A DNA stretch of 54,887 nucleotides from JAGOGN01 sp036652735 (GTDB taxonomy: Bacteria > Bacillota > Clostridia > Lachnospirales > Lachnospiraceae). This document shows, piece by piece, positions 24,403 to 32,041 of the stretch. Positions within the stretch are counted from its first letter, which is position 1; each line of letters opens with the position of its first letter. The translations under genes were made by a program, and so were the position numbers. The notes below the pieces were generated by a model. The model searched no databases, was not told the origin of the DNA, and saw nothing but the letters and a program-made list of their open reading frames with translations. The stretch covers positions 1-54,887 of the forward strand of contig JAVVVI010000012.1 of the NCBI GenBank assembly GCA_036652735.1, in the 5' to 3' direction.

Positions 24403-26178
24403 ATGAGAAAAAATAATTCACTAAAAACCAAACGTGTGGCAGCCTGTGTGCTTGCTGCCGCACTGACAATCAGCAGTCTTGCCGGTTGTTCCTCCCTAAA
24501 GGACTCTACTGCTTCCAAAAAGAATGTGCCTGTTGTATCTGCCAGCGGCACCACCGATACCCCTGCATTCAAGGCCTCCGGAACCGGTACTCCTTATAAA
24601 ACAGAAACCGTATTTGTCAATACCGATTCCAGTGGTGAAGTTACCGATATTACCGTCTCTGACTGGCTGAATAATTCCGACCATTTTGCCACGCTTACGG
24701 ATTCCACTAATCTCTCCCAGGTGGAAAATGTTAAGGGCAATGAATCTTTTACCCAGAATGGAGAAGACCTGAACTTTGACTCCAAAGGAAATGATATTTA
24801 CTATCGTGGCAGCCTGGATCCCACTGCTGCACTGCCGGTGGATCTAAACATCACATACAAACTGGATGGGAAAGAACGAGAGGGAAAAGAGCTTACCGCT
24901 GCCACCGGGCATTTGGATTTGACGATTACTTATACCAATCACTCTTCCATAACCGAAACCATAAATGGAAGAGAAAAAGATCTGCACATTCCATTTCTTG
25001 CAGTAAGTACAATGATTCTTCCCTCGGATTCCTTGAAAAATGTCACGATTACAAATGGAAAATCCATTGAAAGTGGGGATCACCTTCTTTTGCTGGGCTA
25101 TGGATTTCCGGGAATGAATGAAAATTTTGATTTAACCGATGAAAATGGCATCTTTACCGACACCGTCCAGATCTCCGCCGACGTTACCAACTTCAACCCG
25201 GACATGATTATGTCCTATTATAGCAGCGAGCCCTTTGCCAGTTTGGATCTGGAATCCGCAATTAATCTTCCTTCCCTGGCAGAGTCTCTTACTACGGTTC
25301 CCGGAAGCTCTGATGACCTGGACCAGGTAATCAATGAACTCTCTGCATCCATTCACAAATTAAATGATGGTGCCACTGCCATCCATACCGGTATTGCCAC
25401 GTTGGATGCCAAACTGGCACTCATATCCTCCGGACTGAATACCGCCAGCTCCGGAAGTACCGCCTTAACTGCTGCTCTATCCACTGTATCCGAAAAATCA
25501 CAGCAATTAAGTAAAGGCGCGTCCTCCCTGAATACCGGAGTACAGGATTTGGTTGGTGCGATTACTACAATGTATCAGAGCATCTGCACGTCTATCCAGG
25601 AAAATAAAGTAAATAGCGCAAAATTAAACGCCGGAATCAGCCAGCTTACCGGAGGGATTCATCAATTAGAGCAATTACAGGCTGCGGGAAAAATCACAGA
25701 TGATCAGAAGAAACAGCTGGCAGGATACCAGGCACAGTTGGAAGAGTATACCGCTAAGCTCAATCAACTCAAGGGTGCAGCTACTGCATTAAACACCTTG
25801 AAAGCTCAAATGGACAGTCAGAAGATGGAAGACCGTCTAAGCGCACTTTCTGCTGGTTCCAGACAGGTTGCCGATGGTAACAATGCTCTTTTTCTGGGAC
25901 TAAACACCATTTCCCACAAAACGCAGGAATTATCACAGGGAATTGCTCAATTACACAATGGTTCCATTCTGTTAAAAAAAGGTGCCGATACTCTGTTGGA
26001 TGGCAGTTCTGAGTTATCCCAGGGAACCCAGACACTCTCCAACGCCTTTAATGGCAATATTACGGAGCTTTTAGATACCGCCAAGGCCATACAAAAAGCC
26101 GCAAAAGAATATGAGACCTTTACCAGATTATCAAATAAGGGACATGGAAAAGTAGACTTTATTATTAAAACACAGTAA
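24403..26178 (+). CDS. Lipoprotein with coiled-coil YhgE-like repeats, MmpL partner
   Basis: 591 residues. The N-terminus is a lipoprotein signal with lipobox LAGC (AAALTISSLAGCSS). Residues about 60-290 are a beta-rich region. From about 300 the protein is mostly helical, with repeated L-x2-G motifs such as LSKGASSLNTGVQDL, LSAGSRQVADGNNAL and LSQGIAQLHNGSILL. These resemble the repeats of YhgE/Pip and MmpL-associated proteins. There is no C-terminal membrane anchor. With only one base between the genes, it is almost certainly cotranscribed with the exporter and probably works outside the membrane with it. The function is unknown. Confidence 0.8.
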   Translation: MRKNNSLKTKRVAACVLAAALTISSLAGCSSLKDSTASKKNVPVVSASGTTDTPAFKASGTGTPYKTETVFVNTDSSGEVTDITVSDWLNNSDHFATLTDSTNLSQVENVKGNESFTQNGEDLNFDSKGNDIYYRGSLDPTAALPVDLNITYKLDGKEREGKELTAATGHLDLTITYTNHSSITETINGREKDLHIPFLAVSTMILPSDSLKNVTITNGKSIESGDHLLLLGYGFPGMNENFDLTDENGIFTDTVQISADVTNFNPDMIMSYYSSEPFASLDLESAINLPSLAESLTTVPGSSDDLDQVINELSASIHKLNDGATAIHTGIATLDAKLALISSGLNTASSGSTALTAALSTVSEKSQQLSKGASSLNTGVQDLVGAITTMYQSICTSIQENKVNSAKLNAGISQLTGGIHQLEQLQAAGKITDDQKKQLAGYQAQLEEYTAKLNQLKGAATALNTLKAQMDSQKMEDRLSALSAGSRQVADGNNALFLGLNTISHKTQELSQGIAQLHNGSILLKKGADTLLDGSSELSQGTQTLSNAFNGNITELLDTAKAIQKAAKEYETFTRLSNKGHGKVDFIIKTQ

Positions 26179-26203
26179 ACCAATCGCCCCTAATTACTGC
26201 AAC

Positions 26204-26237
26204 AAAAAAAGAATCCAAACTGCTGGATTCTTTTTTT
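26204..26237. terminator. Bidirectional terminator
   Basis: AAAAAAAGAATCC (26204-26216) pairs with GGATTCTTTTTTT (26225-26237). It lies between the lipoprotein gene and the convergent small gene at 26255. Confidence 0.8.
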
Positions 26238-26254
26238 CGTGTGCTCCTTTGCGT

Positions 26255-26533
26255 TCACTCTTCTCTCTTCCAAAACATCTGCTCGTTTATTTTTTTTGCC
26301 TTCTGAAATAACTCCCCTGTGTGTTCCTTTAAATAAAGTTCCAGCCCTGCAAGTTCCTGCTGGGTAAATCCAATCGACTTTTCGATCTTACCATCCGGAA
26401 TGACTCCTTCTGCAAATTCAATCTTCTCCCCATTCCTTCGCTCAAATCGTATGTTCACCTTTTTTTCAGTTCCCTGGCCTGACACCGCTGAATAAGTTAG
26501 TGTAAGGGACTCTCCTGAATTCATATTTTCCAT
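26255..26533 (-). CDS. Small hypothetical protein
   Basis: 92 residues (MENMNSGESLTLTYSAVSGQG...), apparently a beta-rich first half followed by a helical end (FTQQELAGLELYLKEHTGELFQKAKKINEQMF). No signal peptide, membrane helix or known motif is visible. I place the start at 26533, six bases after GGAGG; an ATG four codons earlier overlaps that ribosome site. It stands alone, divergent from larE. Confidence 0.65.
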   Translation of the reverse strand: MENMNSGESLTLTYSAVSGQGTEKKVNIRFERRNGEKIEFAEGVIPDGKIEKSIGFTQQELAGLELYLKEHTGELFQKAKKINEQMFWKREE

Positions 26534-26636
26534 TGCAGCCTCCATTTCTTCCTACCGAAAAAAATCCCGTACGTTCATTATAAAGCATTTCTGTTATTAT
26601 TTCAAAACATAAGTAGATTTTCTTATTTTGCTGTGA

Positions 26637-26642
26637 TACAAT
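26637..26642 (+). promoter_or_regulatory. Possible extended -10 for the lar operon
   Basis: TGATACAAT (-10 hexamer at 26637-26642) lies 35 bases ahead of larE. No good -35 is seen. Confidence 0.4.
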
Positions 26643-26677
26643 TTCTGATATAGACGTGTTGATTGGAGGGTACACAT

Positions 26678-27526
26678 ATGGATTTACAAACATTTTTTCA
26701 AACTTATTCCTCTGTTTCCATTGCCTTTTCGGGTGGCTGTGATTCCGCCTTTTTACTCCATCAGGCAAAAAAATATGCGCACCGCGCAGAAGCTTTCTAT
26801 GTGAAGTCAGATTTTCAGCCGGCCTTTGAATTAGAAGATGCCAAGCGGCTTTGTCAGGAGCTTGCTGTTACACTTCACATTCTCCCGGTTGCAGTTTTGT
26901 CCAATCCAAATGTATGTAATAACAATGAGAATCGCTGTTATTACTGTAAGAAAATGCTCTTTTCCACAATAAAAGAGGCTGCGGCGAACTTGGGCTTTCC
27001 GGTTGTCTGCGATGGCACCAATGCTTCCGACGATTCTTCGAATCGACCCGGAATGAAAGCCTTAGAGGAATTACAGATTCTGTCCCCTTTAAGAATAGCC
27101 GGTCTTACAAAGGCTGAGATTCGTAACCAGTCCGAAAAGCTGGGACTCTTTACCGGTCAGAAACCCGCCTATGCCTGCCTTGCTACCAGAATAGAACCCA
27201 ACACCCCCATTACACGGGAGGCTTTAATACAAATTGAAAAAAATGAGACGTTTCTCTTTCACCTTGGATTTAAAGATTTCAGAATTCGATCCATGGGCCG
27301 AGACGCCTGTATCCAATTAAGAGAAGAACAATTTGAACTTTTTACTTCCCTGAGAAATGAAATCCGCAATGGTCTTAAGGACTCCTATCCTCATATTTTC
27401 CTTGACCTCAATCCACGGCTTCCATCCGATGGATTAAAATTAATTGGTGAAAATACTTCAAAACCGCCTGCCTGTAACCCCAAATTAAAAAAGGAAGTGG
27501 AAACATGGAATCCGAAACTATTTTAA
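26678..27526 (+). CDS. larE: LarE, ATP-dependent sacrificial sulfur transferase
   Basis: 282 residues. It adds sulfur to the pyridinium biscarboxylate intermediate of the nickel-pincer nucleotide. The PP-loop ATP site is SGGCDS (18-23). The sulfur-donor cysteine lies in KPAYACLATRI (C167), matching the position of the sacrificial cysteine of Lactobacillus LarE; I see a single cysteine there, which favours the sacrificial type. Three other cysteines cluster in CNNNENRCYYC (80-90). The ATG at 26678 follows GGAGGG and is preferred to an upstream TTG. It overlaps larB by 22 bases. Confidence 0.93.
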   Translation: MDLQTFFQTYSSVSIAFSGGCDSAFLLHQAKKYAHRAEAFYVKSDFQPAFELEDAKRLCQELAVTLHILPVAVLSNPNVCNNNENRCYYCKKMLFSTIKEAAANLGFPVVCDGTNASDDSSNRPGMKALEELQILSPLRIAGLTKAEIRNQSEKLGLFTGQKPAYACLATRIEPNTPITREALIQIEKNETFLFHLGFKDFRIRSMGRDACIQLREEQFELFTSLRNEIRNGLKDSYPHIFLDLNPRLPSDGLKLIGENTSKPPACNPKLKKEVETWNPKLF

Positions 27527-28257
27527 ACATACTGGAAAATATTCAGAATGGCAGGATCACTGCCGCTGATGCCTATAACGAACTACGGCTTTCTCCCTTT
27601 GAAGACCTAGGCTATGCCAAAATTGACCATCACCGAGCGCTTCGCCAGGGAAATCAGGAAGTCATATTTGGCAGTCATAAGACAAAGGAGCAGATTGAAG
27701 GCATTGTAACCGCAATGCTGGCTCATCACGATACGAACATCTTAATTACCAGACTTGCTCCTGAGACAGCCGACTATTTAAGTGATAAATTTGATTTTTT
27801 CTACCATGCACTCTCAAAAATTGGCATTGTTAATCGGAAGGAACATCTTAGTGCAAAAGGAACCATTGTGATTGCAACCGGCGGAACCAGTGATATTCCC
27901 GTAGCGGAAGAAGCGGCGCTTACCGCAGAAGTGCTTGGAAATACTGTAATTCGTCTCTATGATGTTGGTGTATCCGGTGTTCACCGCCTTCTTGCAAATG
28001 TTGACCTGCTCTCGGAAGCCACAGTAGTGATTGCCATTGCCGGTATGGAAGGTGCCCTTGCAAGTGTTGTTGGCGGTTTAGTCGACTGCCCGGTTATTGC
28101 AGTACCAACCAGCGTTGGCTATGGTGCCAGCTTTGGTGGTGTTTCTGCACTTTTATCCATGCTGAATTCCTGTGCCAGTGGAGTCAGTGTTGTGAATATT
28201 GATAATGGATTCGGTGCCGGTTATCTTGCCAGCATGATTAACCATATAGGAGGATGA
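27505..28257 (+). CDS. larB: LarB, pyridinium-3,5-biscarboxylate mononucleotide synthase
   Basis: 250 residues. It carboxylates and hydrolyses nicotinic acid adenine dinucleotide in the first step of nickel-pincer cofactor synthesis. The N-terminal 90 residues (YNELRLSPFEDLGYAKIDHHRALRQGNQEVIFG) are family specific. The second half is an AIR-carboxylase-like fold with VIATGGTSDIPVAEEA, VIAIAGMEGALASVVGGLVDCPVIAVPTSVGYG and INHIGG near the end. It lies between larE and larC, overlapping the former. Confidence 0.95.
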   Translation: MESETILNILENIQNGRITAADAYNELRLSPFEDLGYAKIDHHRALRQGNQEVIFGSHKTKEQIEGIVTAMLAHHDTNILITRLAPETADYLSDKFDFFYHALSKIGIVNRKEHLSAKGTIVIATGGTSDIPVAEEAALTAEVLGNTVIRLYDVGVSGVHRLLANVDLLSEATVVIAIAGMEGALASVVGGLVDCPVIAVPTSVGYGASFGGVSALLSMLNSCASGVSVVNIDNGFGAGYLASMINHIGG

Positions 28258-28262
28258 TAAGA

Positions 28263-29462
28263 ATGAAAACACTTTTTTTTGAATGTAACATGGGTGCTGC
28301 CGGCGATATGCTTATGGGCGCTCTTTATGAATTGCTGGATCATAAGCAGGAATTTTTGGATACCATGAATAACCTTGGGCTTCCGGGTGTTCAGATCCGT
28401 GCAGAGGCCTCTGAAAAATGCGGCATCTATGGTACACATATGAATGTTGAAATTCATGGTACACAGGAACACTCCCACGAACATACCCATGAACATACCC
28501 ATGAGCATACCCATGAACATTCCAGCTACCCGGATATCCTCCATCTCATTGGGCATCTTGCCCTGCCGGATCCGGTTAAAAAGGACGCAACCCAGGTTTA
28601 TCGTCTTATTGGCGAAGCGGAAGCCAGTGTGCACCACACCACTTTGGAACAGATTCATTTTCACGAAGTAGGTACACTGGATGCTGTGGCAGATGTAATC
28701 GGCTGCTGCCTTTTAATACACCTTCTGGCACCGGAGCGCATTATCAGTTCTCCTATTAATACCGGAAGCGGATTTGTTACCTGTGCCCATGGAACACTGC
28801 CGGTTCCTGCACCTGCAACCGCTAAATTACTAATGAATATTCCTTTTTATTCCGGTGAGATCACGGGCGAGCTCTGCACGCCTACCGGTGCTGCTCTTTT
28901 AAACTATTATGTGGAAGAATATATCTCCCATCCCGTAATGACCACTTCCGCCCTTGGCTATGGAATGGGAACCAAAAACTTCCAGACCGCGAACTGTGTA
29001 CGTGCCTTTTTGGGTGAGTCTGTTGGAGATACCCTTGCTCCCGATCCCAAAGATGATATTATCGAAATTACCTGTAACCTGGATGACATGACCGGAGAAG
29101 CACTGGGATTTGCCAGCGAAGTTCTCTTAAATGCAGGTGCTCTTGATGTCTATACTACACCCATTTATATGAAAAAGAACCGCCCCGGGGTTCTGCTTAC
29201 CTGTCTCTGCCATACCCAGGACTTTACCCGCTTTGCAGCACTTATTTTTCAGCACACCTCCACCAGAGGAATGCGTTACCGAAAAATGAACCGCCTGGTA
29301 TTGGATGCTTCCATGAAAGTCCAGCCCACCATCTATGGTGATGTCCGAATTAAAACCAGCTATGGAAATGGCATCTGTAAATCCAAGCCGGAATTTGACG
29401 ACCTTAGTAAAATCGCAAACGAAAATCAACTTTCCCTTTGTGAGGTTTATTCACAACTTTAA
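28263..29462 (+). CDS. larC: LarC, nickel insertion enzyme of the nickel-pincer cofactor
   Basis: 399 residues. It inserts nickel into the pincer nucleotide. The start FFECNMGAAGDMLMGALYEL is the family hallmark, followed by a histidine-rich metal-binding tract (HSHEHTHEHTHEHTHEHS, 70-87), EQIHFHEVGTLDAVAD and TPTGAALL. In Lactobacillus plantarum larC is read through a programmed frameshift; here it is one uninterrupted frame. The ATG at 28263 sits eight bases after GGAGG and five bases after the larB stop. No larA racemase gene is nearby, so the cofactor must serve an enzyme elsewhere. Confidence 0.94.
   Translation: MKTLFFECNMGAAGDMLMGALYELLDHKQEFLDTMNNLGLPGVQIRAEASEKCGIYGTHMNVEIHGTQEHSHEHTHEHTHEHTHEHSSYPDILHLIGHLALPDPVKKDATQVYRLIGEAEASVHHTTLEQIHFHEVGTLDAVADVIGCCLLIHLLAPERIISSPINTGSGFVTCAHGTLPVPAPATAKLLMNIPFYSGEITGELCTPTGAALLNYYVEEYISHPVMTTSALGYGMGTKNFQTANCVRAFLGESVGDTLAPDPKDDIIEITCNLDDMTGEALGFASEVLLNAGALDVYTTPIYMKKNRPGVLLTCLCHTQDFTRFAALIFQHTSTRGMRYRKMNRLVLDASMKVQPTIYGDVRIKTSYGNGICKSKPEFDDLSKIANENQLSLCEVYSQL
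28476..28523 (+). repeat. Four 12-base tandem repeats encoding HEHT
   Basis: Four near-perfect copies of CATGAACATACC inside larC encode His-Glu-His-Thr units. Such repeats can change copy number by slippage, which would vary the length of the metal-binding tract. Confidence 0.85.
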
Positions 29463-29484
29463 ACCAGTCGTTTTTTAATTATTG

Positions 29485-29513
29485 TTGACAAATAGTCACT
29501 TCTCCTTTATACT
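29485..29513 (+). promoter_or_regulatory. Promoter of fabH
   Basis: TTGACA (29485-29490) and TATACT (29508-29513) are separated by 17 bases. The two FabT-like boxes begin at the end of the -10. Confidence 0.8.
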
Positions 29514-29541
29514 TTGATTGTTAAATACTTTGATAATCAAA
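29513..29541. promoter_or_regulatory. Two FabT-like operator boxes
   Basis: TTTGATTGTTAAA (29513-29525) and the perfect palindrome TTTGATAATCAAA (29529-29541) lie 16 bases apart over the fabH transcription start. The second matches the box bound by the MarR-type fatty-acid regulator FabT of Firmicutes. No fabT is in the window. Confidence 0.7.
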
Positions 29542-29559
29542 CTATAAAGGAGTTTTTTT

Positions 29560-30543
29560 ATGCATACACATATTATTGGTACCGGAAGCTATCTTCCGGA
29601 ACATATTGTCCCAAATGAATTTCTAACTACTATTGTAGACACTGATGACGAATGGATTCAATCCCGAACGGGAATTAAGACGCGACATATTGTGAATGAA
29701 GCAGAAACCACGGTTTCCATGTCTGCTGCCGCAGGTGCCGCTGCCCTTGCAGATTCCGGTCTTTCTGCCATGGATCTGGATTTAATTCTGATTGCAACGG
29801 TAACACCGGATACCATCGTTCCAAATACCGCCTGTCTGGTGCAAAACATACTGGGTGCCAAAAATGCCGCTGCCATTGACCTGAACGCAGCCTGCACGGG
29901 TTTTATCTTTTCCTTAAATACAGCCAATGCTTATCTCACCTCCGGTTTTTATAAAACTGCCCTTGTCATTGGGGTAGAGACTTTGTCAAAAGTAACCAAC
30001 TGGGAGGATCGGAGCACCTGCGTTTTATTTGGCGATGGAGCCGGTGCTGTAGTTCTGTCTGCGGATTCCGCTCTGGACAATATCGCTCCCACTATGATTA
30101 CAGGTCTGCAGGGTTCGGATGGCAGCCGTGGTGAGGTGCTCTACTGTAAACAGCGCAGCAATAATAATCCTTTTGTCCAAACCGATCAAACCCTTGATTC
30201 CATCTATATGAATGGTCAGGAAGTCTATAAATTTGCCATAAAAACAGTGCCGGACTGCATTGAGACACTACTTCGATCTGCAAATAAAACCCTGGATGAA
30301 ATCACTTATTTTCTTCTTCATCAGGCCAATGCCCGAATCATTCAGTCCGTAGCCAAAAAATTAGAGATTCCACTCTCTAAATTTCCTATGAATGTAGACA
30401 CCTGTGGCAACACTTCCTCTGCAACAATCCCAATTTTACTGGATTGTATGAATAAACATGGGGATTTGCACCCGGGTGAATTCATTGTACTTGCCGGCTT
30501 TGGCGGAGGACTTAGCTGGGGCGGGATTTTAATAAAATGGTAG
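29560..30543 (+). CDS. fabH: Beta-ketoacyl-ACP synthase III
   Basis: 327 residues. It starts fatty-acid synthesis by condensing acetyl-CoA with malonyl-ACP. The catalytic triad is C112 in LNAACTGF, H254 in LLHQANARI and N284 in CGNTSSAT. The GIGTGSYLP-like start (IIGTGSYLPEHIVPN) and GFGGGLSWG end are typical. It stands alone, not beside acpP, fabD or fabG, and is followed by a DegV-family lipid-binding gene with its own promoter. AAGGAG precedes the ATG. Confidence 0.96.
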   Translation: MHTHIIGTGSYLPEHIVPNEFLTTIVDTDDEWIQSRTGIKTRHIVNEAETTVSMSAAAGAAALADSGLSAMDLDLILIATVTPDTIVPNTACLVQNILGAKNAAAIDLNAACTGFIFSLNTANAYLTSGFYKTALVIGVETLSKVTNWEDRSTCVLFGDGAGAVVLSADSALDNIAPTMITGLQGSDGSRGEVLYCKQRSNNNPFVQTDQTLDSIYMNGQEVYKFAIKTVPDCIETLLRSANKTLDEITYFLLHQANARIIQSVAKKLEIPLSKFPMNVDTCGNTSSATIPILLDCMNKHGDLHPGEFIVLAGFGGGLSWGGILIKW

Positions 30544-30564
30544 TCCTTTCTTCCTATAAATCCA

Positions 30565-30593
30565 TTGAATTTTCCCCAAAAAAATGTTATAAT
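30565..30593 (+). promoter_or_regulatory. Promoter of the degV gene
   Basis: TTGAAT (30565-30570) and TATAAT (30588-30593) are 17 bases apart, with a TGT extension before the -10. Confidence 0.78.
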
Positions 30594-30624
30594 TACATTA
30601 TCATATAAACAAAAAGGAGATTCC

Positions 30625-31497
30625 ATGAGAGATTATTTTATTACAACTGATTCCACTACCGATCTTCCGGACTCTTACTATCAGGAAAATCAGCTGGAAT
30701 TAATGTATTTATCCTATACTGTAGATGGGATTACTTATGAGGGAGAACACCAGTTGGATGTACACGAATTCTATGATAAAATGCGTGCCGGAAGTCTTCC
30801 AACAACTGCACAGGTAAATCCGGAAACTGCCAAAGATACATTCCAAAAAATTATAAGAAACACGGATGCTGACATTCTTCACATAGCCTTTTCCTCCGGT
30901 TTAAGTGGAAGCTATAACAGTGTACGTATTGCCGCTGAAGAACTAATGGAAAAAGATCCGGAACATCGCATTATCGTCATTGATTCCCTCTGTGCCTCAC
31001 TTGGCGAAGGATTGCTGCTTCATAAGGCAATCCAATTAAAGAAGAACGGGGCTACCTTAGACGAGACCGCAAACTGGGTGGAAGAAAACAAACTTCATCT
31101 GGTTCACAATTTTACTGTAGATGACCTTTACAATTTATATCGGGGAGGGCGGGTCTCAAAGACTGCTGCGATACTTGGTACTATGGTTAATATTAAACCC
31201 ATTCTTCATGTGGACAATGAGGGGCATCTGGTACCCGTCAGCAAAGTAAGAGGCCGCAAAAAATCATTACTGACATTGATTGACAGTATGGAACGTCAAA
31301 TGGGTTCCTACCGCTCACAAAATGACATTGTGTTTATCAGTCACGGAGATTGTAAGGAAGAAGCCGAATTCGTTGCTTCTCAGGTCAAGGAACGTTTTGG
31401 TATTGATCAATTTATTATTCATTCCGTAGGACCTACCATTGGAACCCACTCCGGTCCCGGAACCATGGCTTTATTTTACCTTGGTGAATACCGCTAA
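30625..31497 (+). CDS. DegV/FakB-family fatty-acid-binding protein
   Basis: 290 residues. DegV proteins bind a fatty acid in a deep pocket, and some (FakB) present it to the kinase FakA for phosphorylation. Family motifs: ITTDSTTDLP near the start, SLPTTAQVNPE, FSSGLSGSYNS, VIDSLCASLGEG and the C-terminal GPTIGTHSGPGTMAL. No fakA-like kinase lies in the window. The start at 30625 follows AAAGGAG; an earlier in-frame ATG runs through the promoter. The position next to fabH suggests a role in fatty-acid uptake or recycling, which is inference. Confidence 0.93.
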   Translation: MRDYFITTDSTTDLPDSYYQENQLELMYLSYTVDGITYEGEHQLDVHEFYDKMRAGSLPTTAQVNPETAKDTFQKIIRNTDADILHIAFSSGLSGSYNSVRIAAEELMEKDPEHRIIVIDSLCASLGEGLLLHKAIQLKKNGATLDETANWVEENKLHLVHNFTVDDLYNLYRGGRVSKTAAILGTMVNIKPILHVDNEGHLVPVSKVRGRKKSLLTLIDSMERQMGSYRSQNDIVFISHGDCKEEAEFVASQVKERFGIDQFIIHSVGPTIGTHSGPGTMALFYLGEYR

Positions 31498-31535
31498 CCA
31501 TAGCTTTTTCATTTGTTATAAACTGATTTAATAGG

Positions 31536-31562
31536 GAACCCTACTTTTAGGGTTCTTTTTTT
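31536..31562 (+). terminator. Terminator of degV
   Basis: GAACCCTA (31536-31543) pairs with TAGGGTTC (31548-31555), followed by a T run. Confidence 0.8.
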
Positions 31563-31563
31563 A

Positions 31564-31592
31564 TTGACAGTTTCTTCATCCTGGAGTACACT
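31564..31592 (+). promoter_or_regulatory. Promoter of the GntR/ABC operon
   Basis: TTGACA (31564-31569) and TACACT (31587-31592) are 17 bases apart. The -10 is part of operator 1, so a bound repressor would block it. Confidence 0.75.
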
Positions 31593-31626
31593 AAGTGTAT
31601 TAAGTTACATAGCACACTTAGTGTGC
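31587..31626. promoter_or_regulatory. Two palindromic operators for the GntR regulator
   Basis: TACACTAAGTGTA (31587-31599) and GCACACTTAGTGTGC (31612-31626) share the core ACACT-W-AGTGT with centres 26 bases apart. The second lies about 40 bases ahead of the regulator start. Autoregulation by the YtrA-type protein is the natural reading. Confidence 0.72.
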
Positions 31627-31663
31627 TTTTGCTTTTAGAATCCAACAGAAAGGAGTGATCGCA

Positions 31664-32041
31664 TTGATCTCACTAAACTACCGTGATTCCCGCCCTATTT
31701 ATGAACAGGTGAAAGATGGTTTCCGTAACCATATTGTTCAACAGGTACTCACTGCCGATGAAAAGATACCCTCCGTCCGAGAACTGGCTTCCCAATTAAG
31801 TATCAATCCCAACACTATTTCTCGTGCCTACCGTGAATTGGAAACCGAGGGATACATTTATTCTGTGTCCGGCAAGGGAACCTTCGTTGCTCCAAGAGAA
31901 CAGTTCCAAAACCCTAGAAAGTTGACTCTTTTGGCTCATTTTGATGAAATTACCAAAGAATTATTTTTTCTTAATACGCCCAAAGATGAATTGATAACTC
32001 ATATTCAAACAATCGCACAAGGAGGCAAACTTCATGATTAA
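31664..32041 (+). CDS. GntR-family regulator, YtrA subfamily
   Basis: 125 residues. The winged helix (SRPIYEQVKDGFRNHIVQQVLTADEKIPSVRELASQLSINPNTISRAYRELETEGYIYSVSGKGTFV) fills most of the protein, with only a short C-terminal helix pair, as in YtrA. I choose the TTG at 31664, eight bases after AGGAG, giving the usual start ISLNYRDSRPIYEQ. It overlaps the ABC ATPase gene by eight bases and likely represses the operon through the two ACACT-W-AGTGT palindromes. Confidence 0.92.
   Translation: MISLNYRDSRPIYEQVKDGFRNHIVQQVLTADEKIPSVRELASQLSINPNTISRAYRELETEGYIYSVSGKGTFVAPREQFQNPRKLTLLAHFDEITKELFFLNTPKDELITHIQTIAQGGKLHD

Noticed and set aside
28476..28523. Tandem 12-base repeats as a possible CRISPR array
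   Set aside because: The units are contiguous, in frame and without spacers. They encode the histidine tract of LarC.
28221..28664. A 147-residue minus-strand frame with a repeated MGMFMG pattern
   Set aside because: The repeat is the reverse reading of the HEHT repeats in larC. There is no sign of expression on that strand.
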